Source of the DNA: Adineta vaga
Lineage: Eukaryota > Rotifera
Length of the DNA stretch: 64,000 nucleotides
NCBI GenBank assembly: GCA_021613535.1
Contig: CP075495.1
Span: forward strand, 10,354,001-10,418,000
Direction of reading: 5' to 3'
Positions 24,533-36,755 of this stretch are shown piece after piece. The notes under the pieces were generated by a model. That model had not been told where the DNA came from. It made no database searches and was given only the letters and a program-made list of their open reading frames with translations. Within the stretch, counting starts at the first letter, position 1, and the number at the start of each line of letters is the position of its first letter. Position numbers and translations under genes: made by a program.

Positions 24533-25103
24533 TAATGCTGTCATTCGCTATTTCATTAGAAGCATCGTCGTTGCTGTTATTATTCTGAATAACTAGGAGA
24601 AGAAAAAGACGACGACGGCGGTGATGAGGATGATGTTGATGATGATGATGGCGACACAGAAGCAGAGAAGAAGAAGAAGAAGAAGAAAACGACGAAGGAA
24701 CAGAAGATCCACATAGGCAGCGACCTGTTTGATTATTTTGTCACGTCTCTTTGTCGGTGGTGCACGCTTTGGTGGTCTTACTGCTACTGAGAATGCCCGC
24801 AACATCTCTTTGGTTTTCATAACAAAATTAGTTGCTAATATTACTATTGTGTCTACACTTTCATTCAATGTCTGACAAACAGTTGTACCACGCTCCAATT
24901 ATTTGCAGATCTTTTGTCACGATATCAATGCTTGAATTTTGTGACATAATTCGGTAAGATTCTTCGTAGATAATAATCAATAATTATTTGTTCTTAATAA
25001 TTATATATTTATAGAACAACCGTTCAAATACATCTAAAGCTTATTAACTGTTTAATTTAAAAGTTACTTCAAAACTAATTTGTCAATAATATAGACAGTA
25101 TTT

Positions 25104-25150
25104 CTTTTTCTGCCTCTCCCTCTCTTTCTCTCTTTCTCTCTCTCTCCCTC
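25104..25150. repeat. (CT)n tract
   Basis: Pyrimidine-only stretch of CTCTCT units with TTT interruptions. Confidence 0.8.
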
Positions 25151-26280
25151 TTTTCTTCTCCTATTATCCTTCAATATTGTCGACAAATGTATGCTTCGCT
25201 TTTATCATTGAGAGTTAGCTATATTGTCATCATCGACAATAAACAGTAGTGGAATAGTTGTAATGTGTTCGTATGGTGCACGTCGTTTAATCTGATATAG
25301 TTAACTACTACAAAAAGTCTGTTGTTCATCTTATTTTCTTGTTCTTCGATGCTTGCTTTGCTTTTATGACAACGTGCACACGCAATAAGACACTCGTTTG
25401 TGCACAAGAATATGCTTGCGCGATTTGTTCAGTGTTGTGTGCATTTGGCATCATTCTTTTTTGCTAGAGAAAATGACGAGAATGTGAAAGGAAATGATAG
25501 AACGAGAATAGAGCTGAATTACACACACACATAGTTCTCTTCTCATGTGACTAAAAATATGATCTACATGATGCATTGAATGTCTGTTGCATGTGCACTT
25601 CTCGCATTCATCGACTCATCCCCGCCTTCTATTTACTGTTAAGAAAATATTTGTCTATTAAACATCGACTGACTTTTCTTAAAACGATCAACGTAAAAAT
25701 CTATTCAGAATTGATTTGTTTATCGCACCTTATTATTGCTGTAAATCCTTCCTTTTTTTAATCGTATTTTCTACTTTTTTTTCTTTTCTCATTCTTATAA
25801 GTCGAGCTTTTTCCGCTTTTTTGTTGTTTCTGGTGTAATTAACTGAGTCGAATGAGACGTTTGTCGACTTCTCATCATCAACGTTTTACATCTAATAATT
25901 CACGATAAGTTCCCGTCTTCAAAGCACACTACTAGCCGTATAACAATCAACATCCGCATGCCATATACACGTACACATATACACGTTTTCTTTCTATACA
26001 TTTACTATTAACATTGTATGCGATAAAAACCCTAGAAAATGATAGAAAAGTTACGAAAAAAAAAGAAATTTCCTCTATTATTCTCTCGCTTCCATATACA
26101 GTTGATCCAATCGTCGAGTGATCTATCGTCATATATCTATCTATGTGTATACACATATATACAATGAAGAGAAAGACGCAAAGCAACTAGGTGATAGATA
26201 CATAGAGAACCTTAATAGTATCGATCGATTGCCATCACATTGATTGTCGAATTTCTAGGTTTATTATTGTTATTATCTTT

Positions 26281-26300
26281 GTTGTTGTTGTTGTTGTTGT
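26281..26300. repeat. (GTT)n microsatellite
   Basis: Perfect GTT triplet run of 20 bases. Confidence 0.85.
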
Positions 26301-27161
26301 TAGTATTAAAGACAACAGTGTGTTGCTTTAAGCGGTATATCTCATCTGCATATGTATATACATAAACATACAACAGAAAAAAATCGAGAATAGTCAGACT
26401 ATGAGAAAAGAAATTTCAATATCTGATCTTTATATGATATCAATGACACTTTATGGCATCGATTCTGATGCGATTTTCTTGAAGAAATCATAAGAGTACA
26501 TCGGAGGAAAAAATTAGAATCGGAAAACTTGAAATGAATGATAGAAAGAGAAAGTTTTTGATCGAATTTTTGTTGCCCTAAACACCAGACGATTGATTGT
26601 GATATCGTTTACTTGTTCTTTTCTTTTTCAACTAGTAATATTACCAGAATCGATTGTTGACAATTTCTGACAAACGCTCAATTAATTTTCTCTTCTTTTT
26701 CTTCGAAAGAAAGACATGTCGATTTCTACGTGGTATTATTCGAACTAGTTGACATAGAATCTCTAAGACAGGCTCTCCTATCATTAAATAGAACTCTATT
26801 GACTAGTTTTTCGACAGACAGCTACAGTCGATCGATCATTTCATATTTCTGTTCTGCTTTTTCTGGCATTCTTAACAGTGATAATATGTCAGACCATGCA
26901 ATTCATCTATACGAATGTCTATAAAATATATAGATCTAACTAAAAGACAAAAACTTTCTTAGTTTAAATCTCTCTTTCTATTTTTAGACAAATCTGTATA
27001 TAGTTAATTATTTTATTGAACCATATAGAATGCAACAACAGTCAACATCCGATTGCAAAACTGACTATTGTTATTTACCCTTGTTGTCCTGAAGCGATTG
27101 TTTATCCTATCCTCACACACACACATTTATATAAATATAAATATATATATTTGTAAAAGAT

Positions 27162-30100
27162 ATGACATCGATTACAACTTCATCGAAAGTTCAAATTGGT
27201 CACCCAACATTTAGTCGATCAATTGAATCTCATGGTAGTGCACATTCAGCTGATACAAATTATAATGGATGGCGAGGTGAAGGAACAATGGGAAATGAAG
27301 ATATTGGAACTCAAACAGATTATAGCGGTGGTAGCGCTACTGTTGGAAGTATAACTAGTGGTGGCCGAACATTATTAAGTGATTTTAAGCGAAAGAATGA
27401 TCCAATTGGTGACATTAGTCTTGAATCGATGAAATATAATGGAGGTAGATATGAACGAGTCGTGACTTTTTCCTATTCTATCAATTAAAAAGAACGACAA
27501 CGAACTTTTAGTTCCGACAGCAAAGCTTTCAAAAAGATTGAATTTCAATCTCGAGAGATGAGAAAGTAAATTGTATTTCTAAAGCTTACATCATCGACAT
27601 GCTGATGATGAATTAATCGTCAATGACATATCAAACTGAATTTCATTATCATTAGTTCAATTATGATATACTTCTATATTCTGAGCTTTTGAAGAGAACG
27701 AAGATAAGAGAAACATAGAGCACTAGAAAACGAGAGAGAGAGAGAGAACCGGATAGAAAGAACGCACAAAATGGATAATTGATCGACATTCTTTTTTGGT
27801 TTTTTTCTCTTTCTTCTTTTTTTGTCTTTCTCCGACTCTTCTATTTATTTCTAGCTATTCCGTTTCGTCAATTACAACGACCCGATCGTTTAACACGACA
27901 AAGTTCGCGTCAAAGCGAATGCGACGGTTCGTTGCTTGGTGATTTCATGTCGCATACATCGCAACCAGTTATATCGATCAATTCGACTTCCAATGTTGAT
28001 AAAAAACTACTTATATCATCCTCCACAAATGCCCATAATTCAAATGATTTAACATCTATTGCTGTTAGCATTCCTACTCAATCAAATAATTCTCATCGTT
28101 CAAATAATGTAAATGCCAATTCTGATGATACAACATCTCGTCATACACTTGTACAAACTCGTTCAGGTGAATCGAAACGTGTTGAACGAACGTCACGAAA
28201 AGAATGTTATCGTTTGGGAAGACGAAAATTACTCTTTGAAAAACGTCGTAAAGCATCGGATTATGCTCTATTTTTTGCCATGATTGGCCTTTTATTAATG
28301 GTGCTTGAGCAAGAATTAACAATGGCTAAAGTTTATGACAAGGTAAAACGGCAAAACTACCCGCAGATAAATTTTCTTCTTCTTTTTCTTCATCTGCGTC
28401 TCTAAATAATAATATCGTCGAAGCAAAAAAAATGTTAAGGAGAACATGATGTATTGTATTGTATCTATTATAGAGATTACAAAAGTGGTTCGTTAGTGAA
28501 TACTTTCAAGTGCTCTTTCCAAGATCACTTGAATTCTTTTTTCCTCCATCATCAAAAATTATAGATAGAAAGAAAAAGAGAAAAATATATTTATTTTTGA
28601 TTTTATTAATATGTGTAGATCTGCATGTCTTTACATCTGTTATTCATTCTCTGCACCTGAATGAGCTTAATCAGATGAGAAAATACACAATGGATATATA
28701 TAGCTATAGATATCTTTACTAAATAATATGTTTCCTCTCTCGACATGACCCTTCATGATGAAAAGATAAAGAAAAGTTTCTTTACGTACGTTAATGTATA
28801 TAATTTAAAAATAATCTGTAATTATATGTTATGTATAAAGCTATTCAACGTTCAAAAAAATTGGCAGAAAAGATGATGATGATCATCATCTCTGATTATT
28901 AGGTTTCGTCATGTCTTGAATGTATGGATTAGTCTGCACCTTCTTTCTATTTCTTCTTGACAGTCAATGTCATATTCATTCACATGACAAACGTGTTCCT
29001 CAAGTAGATAGAAGTATCTGTCTATGTTAATGATGTCAAAATATGGAGAAAAACAAGATTTGCTAATGATAGGAAAGATAACATTAATAAGAAAAATTCA
29101 TTAATATTCTTTATCAAAACAAAAATAAAGACTAAAATAGACTTCTTTTTTTTCGAATTTTATAGAATTCATATCAAAAGTAATGATTTCCGTCATATGT
29201 GACTAATAAAAACTGAGAGAAGAAAAAAAAGATTTCATATGAATTTATTTTTAGAACAACTGGTGCTCAATGCTTCTTAAATTATTTATAACTTTGTCCA
29301 CATTGATCCTTGTTGCTATGATTATTTTCTATCATGCACTTGAAGTTAAAGTAAGAAAATGATGATTTCATTGTAAATTGACAGACTATCATCGTATGTT
29401 ATTAGTTATTTATGATTGACAATTGTTTGGACGATTGGAGAATTGCAATGACATGGCAACGTGTTCTACAGATTGGTGCTGAAGTATCAAGTAAGAATGA
29501 AGATTTTTTTTCTTCATAAAACTATATTTCAATATGAAACATCGATTAGTTTGTGCAATTCATCCAATACCAGGATCAATAACATTTAACTGGACAACAC
29601 ATATGTCGAATAAAGCTGATAATCATTCATTAATGAAAACAGTTCCAGTTTATGTAGATATTTTACTTTCATTGCCCATGTTCTTTCGACTTTATTTAAT
29701 ATGCCGTGTTATGCTTCTACATAGCAAATTATTTACAGGTTTGCTTCCATAGAATTTCATAACTCGATTTAATTTCCGTTTATTCTTCAGATGCTTCATC
29801 GAGAAGTATTGGAGCTTTTAATCGAATTAAATTTAATACAAGATTCGTAGTAAAAACATTAATGACAATATGTCCTGGAACAGTTTTACTTGTTTTTATT
29901 CTTTCACTTTTTATTATTGCTAGTTGGATATTGAGAGCATGTGAAAGGTAAAGATCTCAAATCATTTTCGTTCTTAATACTTATAGAAGATTGATTTCTA
30001 TTTAGTAATCATGATCCAAAACATCATGGAAATCTTTTAAATTCAATGTGGTTAATTGCTGTTACATTTCTAGCTATCGGTTATGGCGATATCGTACCAA

Positions 30101-31954
30101 ATACATATTGTGGTCGTGCAATTTGTGTCGTATCCGGTTTAACGGTTAGTATTACATCGATTAAATGTCTCGTATCGAGACTTGAAATATTAGTTAGTTT
30201 ATAAGCAGCAAAGGAAATCTATTCATAGAAAATATTATTTTGAGGTCAATTTTTTTTTCATAGATGTTCCAATCTATTAACTTGCTCAACAATTATGTCT
30301 GATTTTCTTTCTAATACGTTGAAATAGATGGTAGTCGATATGAAAACAAACTATTTTCGACAAGAATATTAATCAAGATTTAATCCTAGACATGAATAGA
30401 TTTGACATGAAAGAATTCATTTTTCTCGTGCGTATACATCGAACCATTCGAAATCTTATCTCAATCGTCTATGCTCACTCATAGTAGTAATCTAATTTTC
30501 TAACACTCAAAATCAATGTAAATACATTAAGAATATGAAACATGAGTATGTGTAGGCAGTTACTAAGTACTAAAAATTGTTCGAAAGCACAGAAAATTAT
30601 CATTAATAATATGCTAAAGAAAAGATGAACTCGCGTTTTCTTTTAATAAAAATCAATTTATCTTGTAGGGAGTCTCGTGTACGGCAACCATGGTTGCTGT
30701 TCTAGCACGAAAATTAGAGTTAACACGTGCTGAAAAACATGTTCATAATTTTATGATGGATACACAATTAACAAAAAGAGTATGTAAAAACACGAAGAGG
30801 CAATTCGTTTGAAGAAAATTGAAATTCAATCATCTATTTCCTAGTTGAAAAATGCGGCAGCCAATGTTCTACGTGAAACATGGTTCATTTATAAATACAC
30901 AAAACTTGTTAAAGTTGTTAATGCATCCAGAGTACGAACACATCAAAGAAAATTTCTTCAAGCAATTCACAGGTAAATGAAATGTTAATTCGAAAATAAT
31001 TGAATGACTTTCTTTTTGATATTTCTAGCCTTCGAAAAGTGAAATTAGATCAAAGAAAATTAACTGATAATGTCAATGCAGTATCTGACATTGCTCGAGT
31101 AGGAATACATCGATTGTTTCTTTTAAATATGTTCGTATTTCTTTGTAGCTTCAATCATCAGTGTATGACATTGTTAGTCAAATGTTATCAAATCAAACGG
31201 TTTTAGAAACGAAATTTCATGAATTAGATTCAAGAGTTATGACCATGCAGGTATTGTAACTATTGTTAAATTGAAAATACTGATAAACGGCTAATTTATT
31301 CGAATATATTATCGATATGTTTTGCTTTTTGAGAATCAAATTTTCATCTTGCATTCTGATTAAGCTAGATTCTATTCTTTGATTGAAATCAATCAGATAT
31401 ATTCACGTAGCTACGATTTCGATATGATTACTAATATAATATAACCTAAGGAAATCTTCATCTCATGTTTGTTTTGTCTAAACTAATTAGTTTTTAGTAA
31501 TGAAAAAAAATTGACTTCTGGGAATTACAAACAGTTGCAAAGTGTGTCGTGACCTGTCTATAACAGAACACAAATCTATATATGTACTCAGTAAGTGCGT
31601 GGTTCAGGCGAATATAATTATGAGAATTAACGGCAATTAGCCCATCTTAAAGAAAATAATAGTTATTTTCCAAAGAATTTTTTTCATATAAGCATAACTT
31701 CATAAAAAAAAGTATAGAATTTAACATTTTAAGAAATACGAATACGTAGTTACATTTTTCAAGCTTTGATCGACAACTTTTTATTTTAGTCTCAACTTGA
31801 AAATCTACCTAATTTGATGGTAACAGCCGTTAACGAACAAAATAATCGTCTATGGGAACGATTAGAATCGCATGTTCAAACGCAATTAAACTCTATTCGA
31901 CCGCCATTACCTACAATATCTGTGACTTGTCCTCAACGACAGAATACCGTGTGA
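27162..31954 (+). CDS. KCNN: Small-conductance calcium-activated potassium channel (SK/KCNN family)
   Basis: Twelve exons: 27162-27444, 27855-28342, 29255-29350, 29406-29490, 29550-29738, 29791-29947, 30006-30144, 30669-30779, 30845-30972, 31029-31098, 31149-31250 and 31790-31954; 670 aa with every junction in frame. After a long Ser/Thr/Asn-rich N terminus comes the SK core: [20 protein letters not shown] (S1), [40 protein letters not shown] (S4) and [14 protein letters not shown]. The pore helix and filter [17 protein letters not shown] are intact. The S6-calmodulin-binding part [28 protein letters not shown] and [20 protein letters not shown] follows almost unchanged. The tail is a short coiled coil. 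The channel, gated by calmodulin, sets after-hyperpolarisation in neurons and muscle. It appears functional and full length. Confidence 0.95.
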
Positions 31955-33944
31955 TTAAATATTCTTATAATAAAACTATACTTCCTCGTTGAAAATATCA
32001 AGAGAAAAAAAACATTATTTACTAATCATTTCGTTTTTTCTTTAAATTTGGTGCTTTCGGAAGAAGATTCTTTAATACATCGGTTTGTTTTGTTACGTCG
32101 AACTTTCTTTTTTTTTCGAAAGACAATTATTCATGATTCTATAATCAACTGCTCAACATCCATCTATCCAGAAGATATAGATTAAATGAAAAACAAAACA
32201 GAACGAATATTTAGTTGAAATAATGGACACACGTATTATATTAATTCATAAAACAGTAAAATTTTTAATATATAATTTATTTGTTTTTCATTAATGTTGT
32301 TTGTTCTTATCAATTGATGTTGTTCTATTTTTGTATTATAAAAACTGAGTTCAAACATGTGAAAACAAGTTCATAGAACACATATTAAAAAGTCTCAATA
32401 TTAACACGGTCATCTTATCTATAGTTGATATATAACGTCAAGTAGTAATCTTTTTAAAAGAGTTAAGAATTGACGTAACACAGCATACAATCTTTATATA
32501 TAATATGTTCAATACTCATATGCATAGATATTCAAGCTATGGAATATATATGTGTGAAAAGTTGTATAACTTGAAGTTATCGAAAGCTGAAATCAAATTT
32601 TTACTAGTCATCTTTCTACTGACGTCATAAGGTTTATGAAAGGAGTATTTGTATTACGTCCGCTGACTTAGTGCATTAGAATACGATTCATTCGCGTGAC
32701 AATTATTGAAATTTACTTCCGAGATCAATATTCAATTCCCGGATTAAGAACCCTTTTAATATCACACATTCTTACTGTGATATGCAAGCCGTTAAGTCTT
32801 ATAGAGATATTAGAATAATTGAGTTGAATAAGCGGATCATCCGTTCATAATATTATTTATAAAGAACAAAATGCATATAACAATATGATACACACACAAC
32901 AATTCAGTTGTTTGATTGGAGTTAAATTTTCAATCAATATTATATATGAGTTAAGATATCATGTCAGTATTTCGAAAATATCAAAGTTTGGTATACCACC
33001 TGACACGCACTAAAAAACATCGGTCTTTTCTTTTTAATAATTTTTAACAAAAACACGGACAAATAATAAAAATAAAGGACGACATTCAAAATATGATCAA
33101 CTCTTTATTGAATTGAACAATGTTCTTATTAGAAATTCAAATAGAAAAATTATTCTCGATAGAAAGCACAGTAGTATCTTTACTCGTAATCATGAGTGCA
33201 ATTAATCAATTTACTATCGATCACCATCAGTATCTGTCCAATTAGGAATATATTATGAAATCCTATTTTGAATTTATTTGTGAACAAACTCTTGGTATTT
33301 TTCGGGAAGGAAAAGCCTTTCTCTAATACAATCAATTCTTTATCATATATGAAATATAAAGAGTTATTGAGAATGAAAACGTGTTCCGTGCGTTAGGTAT
33401 TTATTTTATTGTACAATCATAATGTTATCTGTTGTTATTGAAGTCTATCGATTCATTGGTTATTATTCAGGATTAAATGATGACGAAATCAAATCACTTT
33501 TTTATTACAATAGGAGTAGCTCTAATCATTTTGTATAGTCTTTCAAATCAATGTGATAGAATTATGAAATTCGTATTTGTTTTTGTAGCTGTTATCTTGT
33601 TGAGCGAAATGAAGAAAAAGAAACGCTTAAAAAAGAAGTCAAAGACACACAACTTTATGTTATAACAAAACGAAGCGAAAAAAAAGTGAAGATATAGATG
33701 AAATAGTTTGCCAGAAAACAAACAGAAAACGAAGGATGCATACATTATTATCATCATCATCATCCTCAGTATAACCAAAACAATAAACAAAGAGTAGAAT
33801 TAGAAAGAGAAGTCATCAATAACAAGAAGAAAAGCAGATAAAGAAAGCACGCACAAGAATCACGTATTGTTTTCTTTTTTCGTTTCGAAGAGAGAGAACA
33901 AAATCGGACCGGTGTATATAACACAAACACATAGAATGATACAT
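31955..33944. other. Intergenic, convergent 3' flanks of SK channel and AKAP1-like gene
   Basis: Two kb of AT-rich sequence without a supported gene. Open frames at 33477-33948 are Lys-, Phe- and Met-rich composition artefacts. A palindromic TGACGTCA lies at 32620-32627, but there is no promoter context. Confidence 0.55.
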
Positions 33945-36244
33945 TCAATTGTCTGAATTAGTTGTTGATGATAATGTTGAAACATCCGATACGGATTGTT
34001 GCAATTGATTTATCATTGGTTGAGTAATTGAATTCTGAGTATTAGTTACATGTAATGTTGATGTTGAATCATTTGTAATTGATATTGGTTGTTGATTATT
34101 GATCATTTTTTGTATATCAATATTCACAAGACGTTGCTAGAAGGAAGAAGAAAAAAAAGGACAAAATTCATCTTTAGTGTATTTTCATTGTAGAAATATT
34201 TACAAAATCGAATCGTTTCGATAATTGTATAAATGGAGTATTATCATAATGATATCCTGTAACCATTGCTTTAAAGCAAGAACCAAGAATAGTTGGTTTT
34301 ACTAATTCAATGGATTCAGGTGTAAAGTCTTCTAGATCTAAATTAAAAGAAGAGATTCATTTTATCATATGATTAAATTTAAAAATAATATTGAATCAAT
34401 TCGATATTTTACTGTGAATAATCGAAACTTCTTGTAGAGAATTTGTTTTCATTGATCTCAAATCTCACATAACTGATCATCACCATACCAAAAGAGTAGA
34501 TTTTTATCAGAGATAGTTCCAGTATCCAATGTATTCTTCTATCCATCTGTCTGTCGAACTTTTTCTAAGTTTATTTTGTCAATAAAAACAATACTTACTA
34601 TCAGGTGGCACAACATTATCGAGATAAACTTCAACTGCTTGAAATGGAATAACCATAAAATCTTGTCTAAAATATTCATCAATAGAAGTTATCATTGTTG
34701 TTTTATTGTCAAAAAAAACACATTGGGAATATTTTATTTTACCTGAGAACACGTAGCGAACTTGCATTTACATAGAGATAACCTCCATAGTCAAGAAATT
34801 TGATCATAGCCATATCATCATTACTGTTATATACTGTGATTAATGCTCGAAACCAACCAGCTTGAGTTGGTGCTGCACATATGACACCGGCTAGATAATA
34901 GAACAGAAATAAAAGTATGATAGGATTTTTTTGTAAACAAATGTCAGTTACATTGAATAGGTCGAGGCAGAACTGGTGTCATTTCAGTATGATGAAAGAA
35001 AACTGACATAGAATTATCGAGACGAGCAAGTTCAGCATAAGATGGATGAAGAATTTGTTGAACAAAAATATGATTACATGAAACAACACTTGTAACAAGT
35101 ACTTCTGTAGGTATTCCATCAGGTAAATTCAACTAGATCAATTAAGTAAATGAATTGTGATCTATTATTGTTAAACATATGAATTTGTAGATACATACTT
35201 GAGCAACAGATTGAGGAATAGGTACACGTTCAGGTGGACGTTGTCGTAAGACAATTTTCTTATTGATAGGTTTGAAAGCCACTTGTGGATAACGAGAAGG
35301 TGGAAAACGTTTAGCTATCAATTCAATTGCTTGTTCGATATCAACTCGACGACCTAAAGTTATAATTTCAATGAAATAAATTTGTTAACATATTTGAAAC
35401 GAAAATATTATCATACCATGTAAAGCAACAACTTGTTTTTCAAATGAAACAGCATCATCTCGTACAACTAAATCAACCTGAGTCATTTGTCGAATATAAT
35501 CAACATGAACACCTTGTCGACCAATAAGACGACCACACAGTTCCACAGGAAAATGAAATTCATAAATAATTACTTCTTGTTCTTTTGCTTCCTACAAGAC
35601 AAGAAAAATTCACATATCTTGGTTTTGTACAATTATTTACATTAATATTCGTAGACATATCTATTTGAGAAGCATGCACATGGAATTAGTGTCTCCAGAA
35701 GAGAAAAAAACAAAACAATGTCAAGGACATTTTTTATAGAAGTGTTTTTATGTAGAAAATATCTAAGAGATTTTGTTCTCACATATTATCAAAACAAAAT
35801 CTCTAATGGATATCGTAGCCTCAAGTCATGTTTACTATAATAGATAGAAATAATTGACCTATTCAATCATGAACTAAATGAAAAAGATGATTTCATTAAA
35901 CGTAAGGATTCATCAGCTGACTTATCTGTAATTTCTAATCAAATTGATTCTCTTAACTATAACTGAATTATCTAATCAATATTTCGTATTACTTTCTCAG
36001 TAAGTGGTGTCGAGGGAGTTTCAGCTGTGGCTGTTGTTAATGATGATGACGATGATTCGTTTGTATTCAATGAAAATCCGTTAATTTGTTGTATAAGATT
36101 ATCATTCGAATTCGATTGTTTATTTTCTAAATCCATTTTTTTCTCGGATATTAATTTGTTTTTTTTCGACGATGGCACTGCTGATACAGATGGTGGAGGT
36201 TTAATGATAACAGTAGGTTTCGAAATCGAATTTTGATTCTTCAT
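33945..36244 (-). CDS. AKAP1: AKAP1-like KH and Tudor domain protein
   Basis: Eight exons, minus strand: 35993-36244, 35417-35591, 35199-35353, 34952-35132, 34743-34890, 34599-34666, 34204-34337 and 33945-34136; 434 aa. A disordered Ser/Thr/Lys N terminus leads into a KH domain with the GRLIGRQG loop (GxxG) and EQAIELIAKRFP. A Tudor domain follows: HIFVQQILHPSYAELARLD, VICAAPTQAGWFRALI, IKFLDYGGYLYV and DFMVIPFQAVEVYLDNV, matching human AKAP1 block by block. AKAP1 tethers protein kinase A and mRNAs to the outer mitochondrial membrane. The mitochondrial anchor and PKA-binding helix of vertebrate AKAP1 are not in this model. The ATG directly follows a splice-acceptor-like sequence, so an upstream exon may supply them or a leader may be spliced on there. 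Confidence 0.8.
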
Positions 36245-36755
36245 CTACAAAAGAAAAGAGAAGAAACAAAGACGAAAAGAACAAAAAAAAAACATTTTTT
36301 TTTCTTTTTATTCTTTAAATGAGTCATGTTTGATGATTTCGTAAGTCACACGGCAACGTACTATAAAAATACGATGTAAACAGAAAAATACTCATGGGGG
36401 ACAAACGAACGAACGAACGAAGAAATCTTTTCTTACTATTGGATATTTGATCTTACCAATAGAAAATATCTCGTAAAAAGCAAATGCATTTGTACTTTAA
36501 TTTAAATATCATAAAGATATTTTTCAATCCTCACCACAACGATTTGTTGATTGTAATAGATCTGATTCAGTTAGAAGTTAGTTATGTTTAATTGAACAAA
36601 TAATATGATTCATAATCAATTGATACATGTAGAATGTTTTTCTTCTAGATCGATATTCATTTTCATTCTTCTGAATTATTTTCTCGTTTATTTTCTTTAT
36701 TTTTATTGTGTGTTTATTAAAATTTTTAAAAAATTAAAAGTCAATTCCTTTCAAA
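36245..36755. other. Bidirectional promoter region, AKAP1-like gene and Munc18
   Basis: A 511-bp gap between divergent genes. It contains a (GAAC)n-like run at 36405-36420 and AT-rich DNA, and the acceptor-like pyrimidine tract of the minus-strand gene at its left edge. No gene. Confidence 0.5.

Larger units (their letters stand above)
23507..27161. other. Gene-poor 3.7-kb stretch
   Basis: No gene I can support. It carries TC-rich tracts near 24503-24532 and 25104-25150, GAA/GAT triplet runs at 24597-24690, a (GTT)n run at 26281-26300 and many short AT-rich open frames. One possible helical segment on the minus strand near 24720-24955 is discussed as a finding. The last part must be promoter for the SK channel gene. 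Confidence 0.55.

Noticed and set aside
24593-24720. Hydrophobic Leu/Ile-rich end of a minus-strand frame that looks like a membrane segment
   Set aside because: It is encoded by GAA and GAT triplet repeats read in one frame, so the apparent TM helix is a composition artefact.
28510-28722. Open frame inside the SK channel intron 2
   Set aside because: The channel frame joins correctly from 28342 to 29255 without it, and the sequence matches nothing in SK proteins.
32620-32627. Perfect TGACGTCA palindrome (CRE-like)
   Set aside because: It lies between two 3' ends with no promoter nearby, and a single 8-mer in 64 kb is expected by chance.
33477-33948. Cluster of open frames on both strands downstream of the AKAP1-like gene
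   Set aside because: Lys/Phe/Met-rich, mutually overlapping frames in AT-rich 3' flank with no splice or family support.
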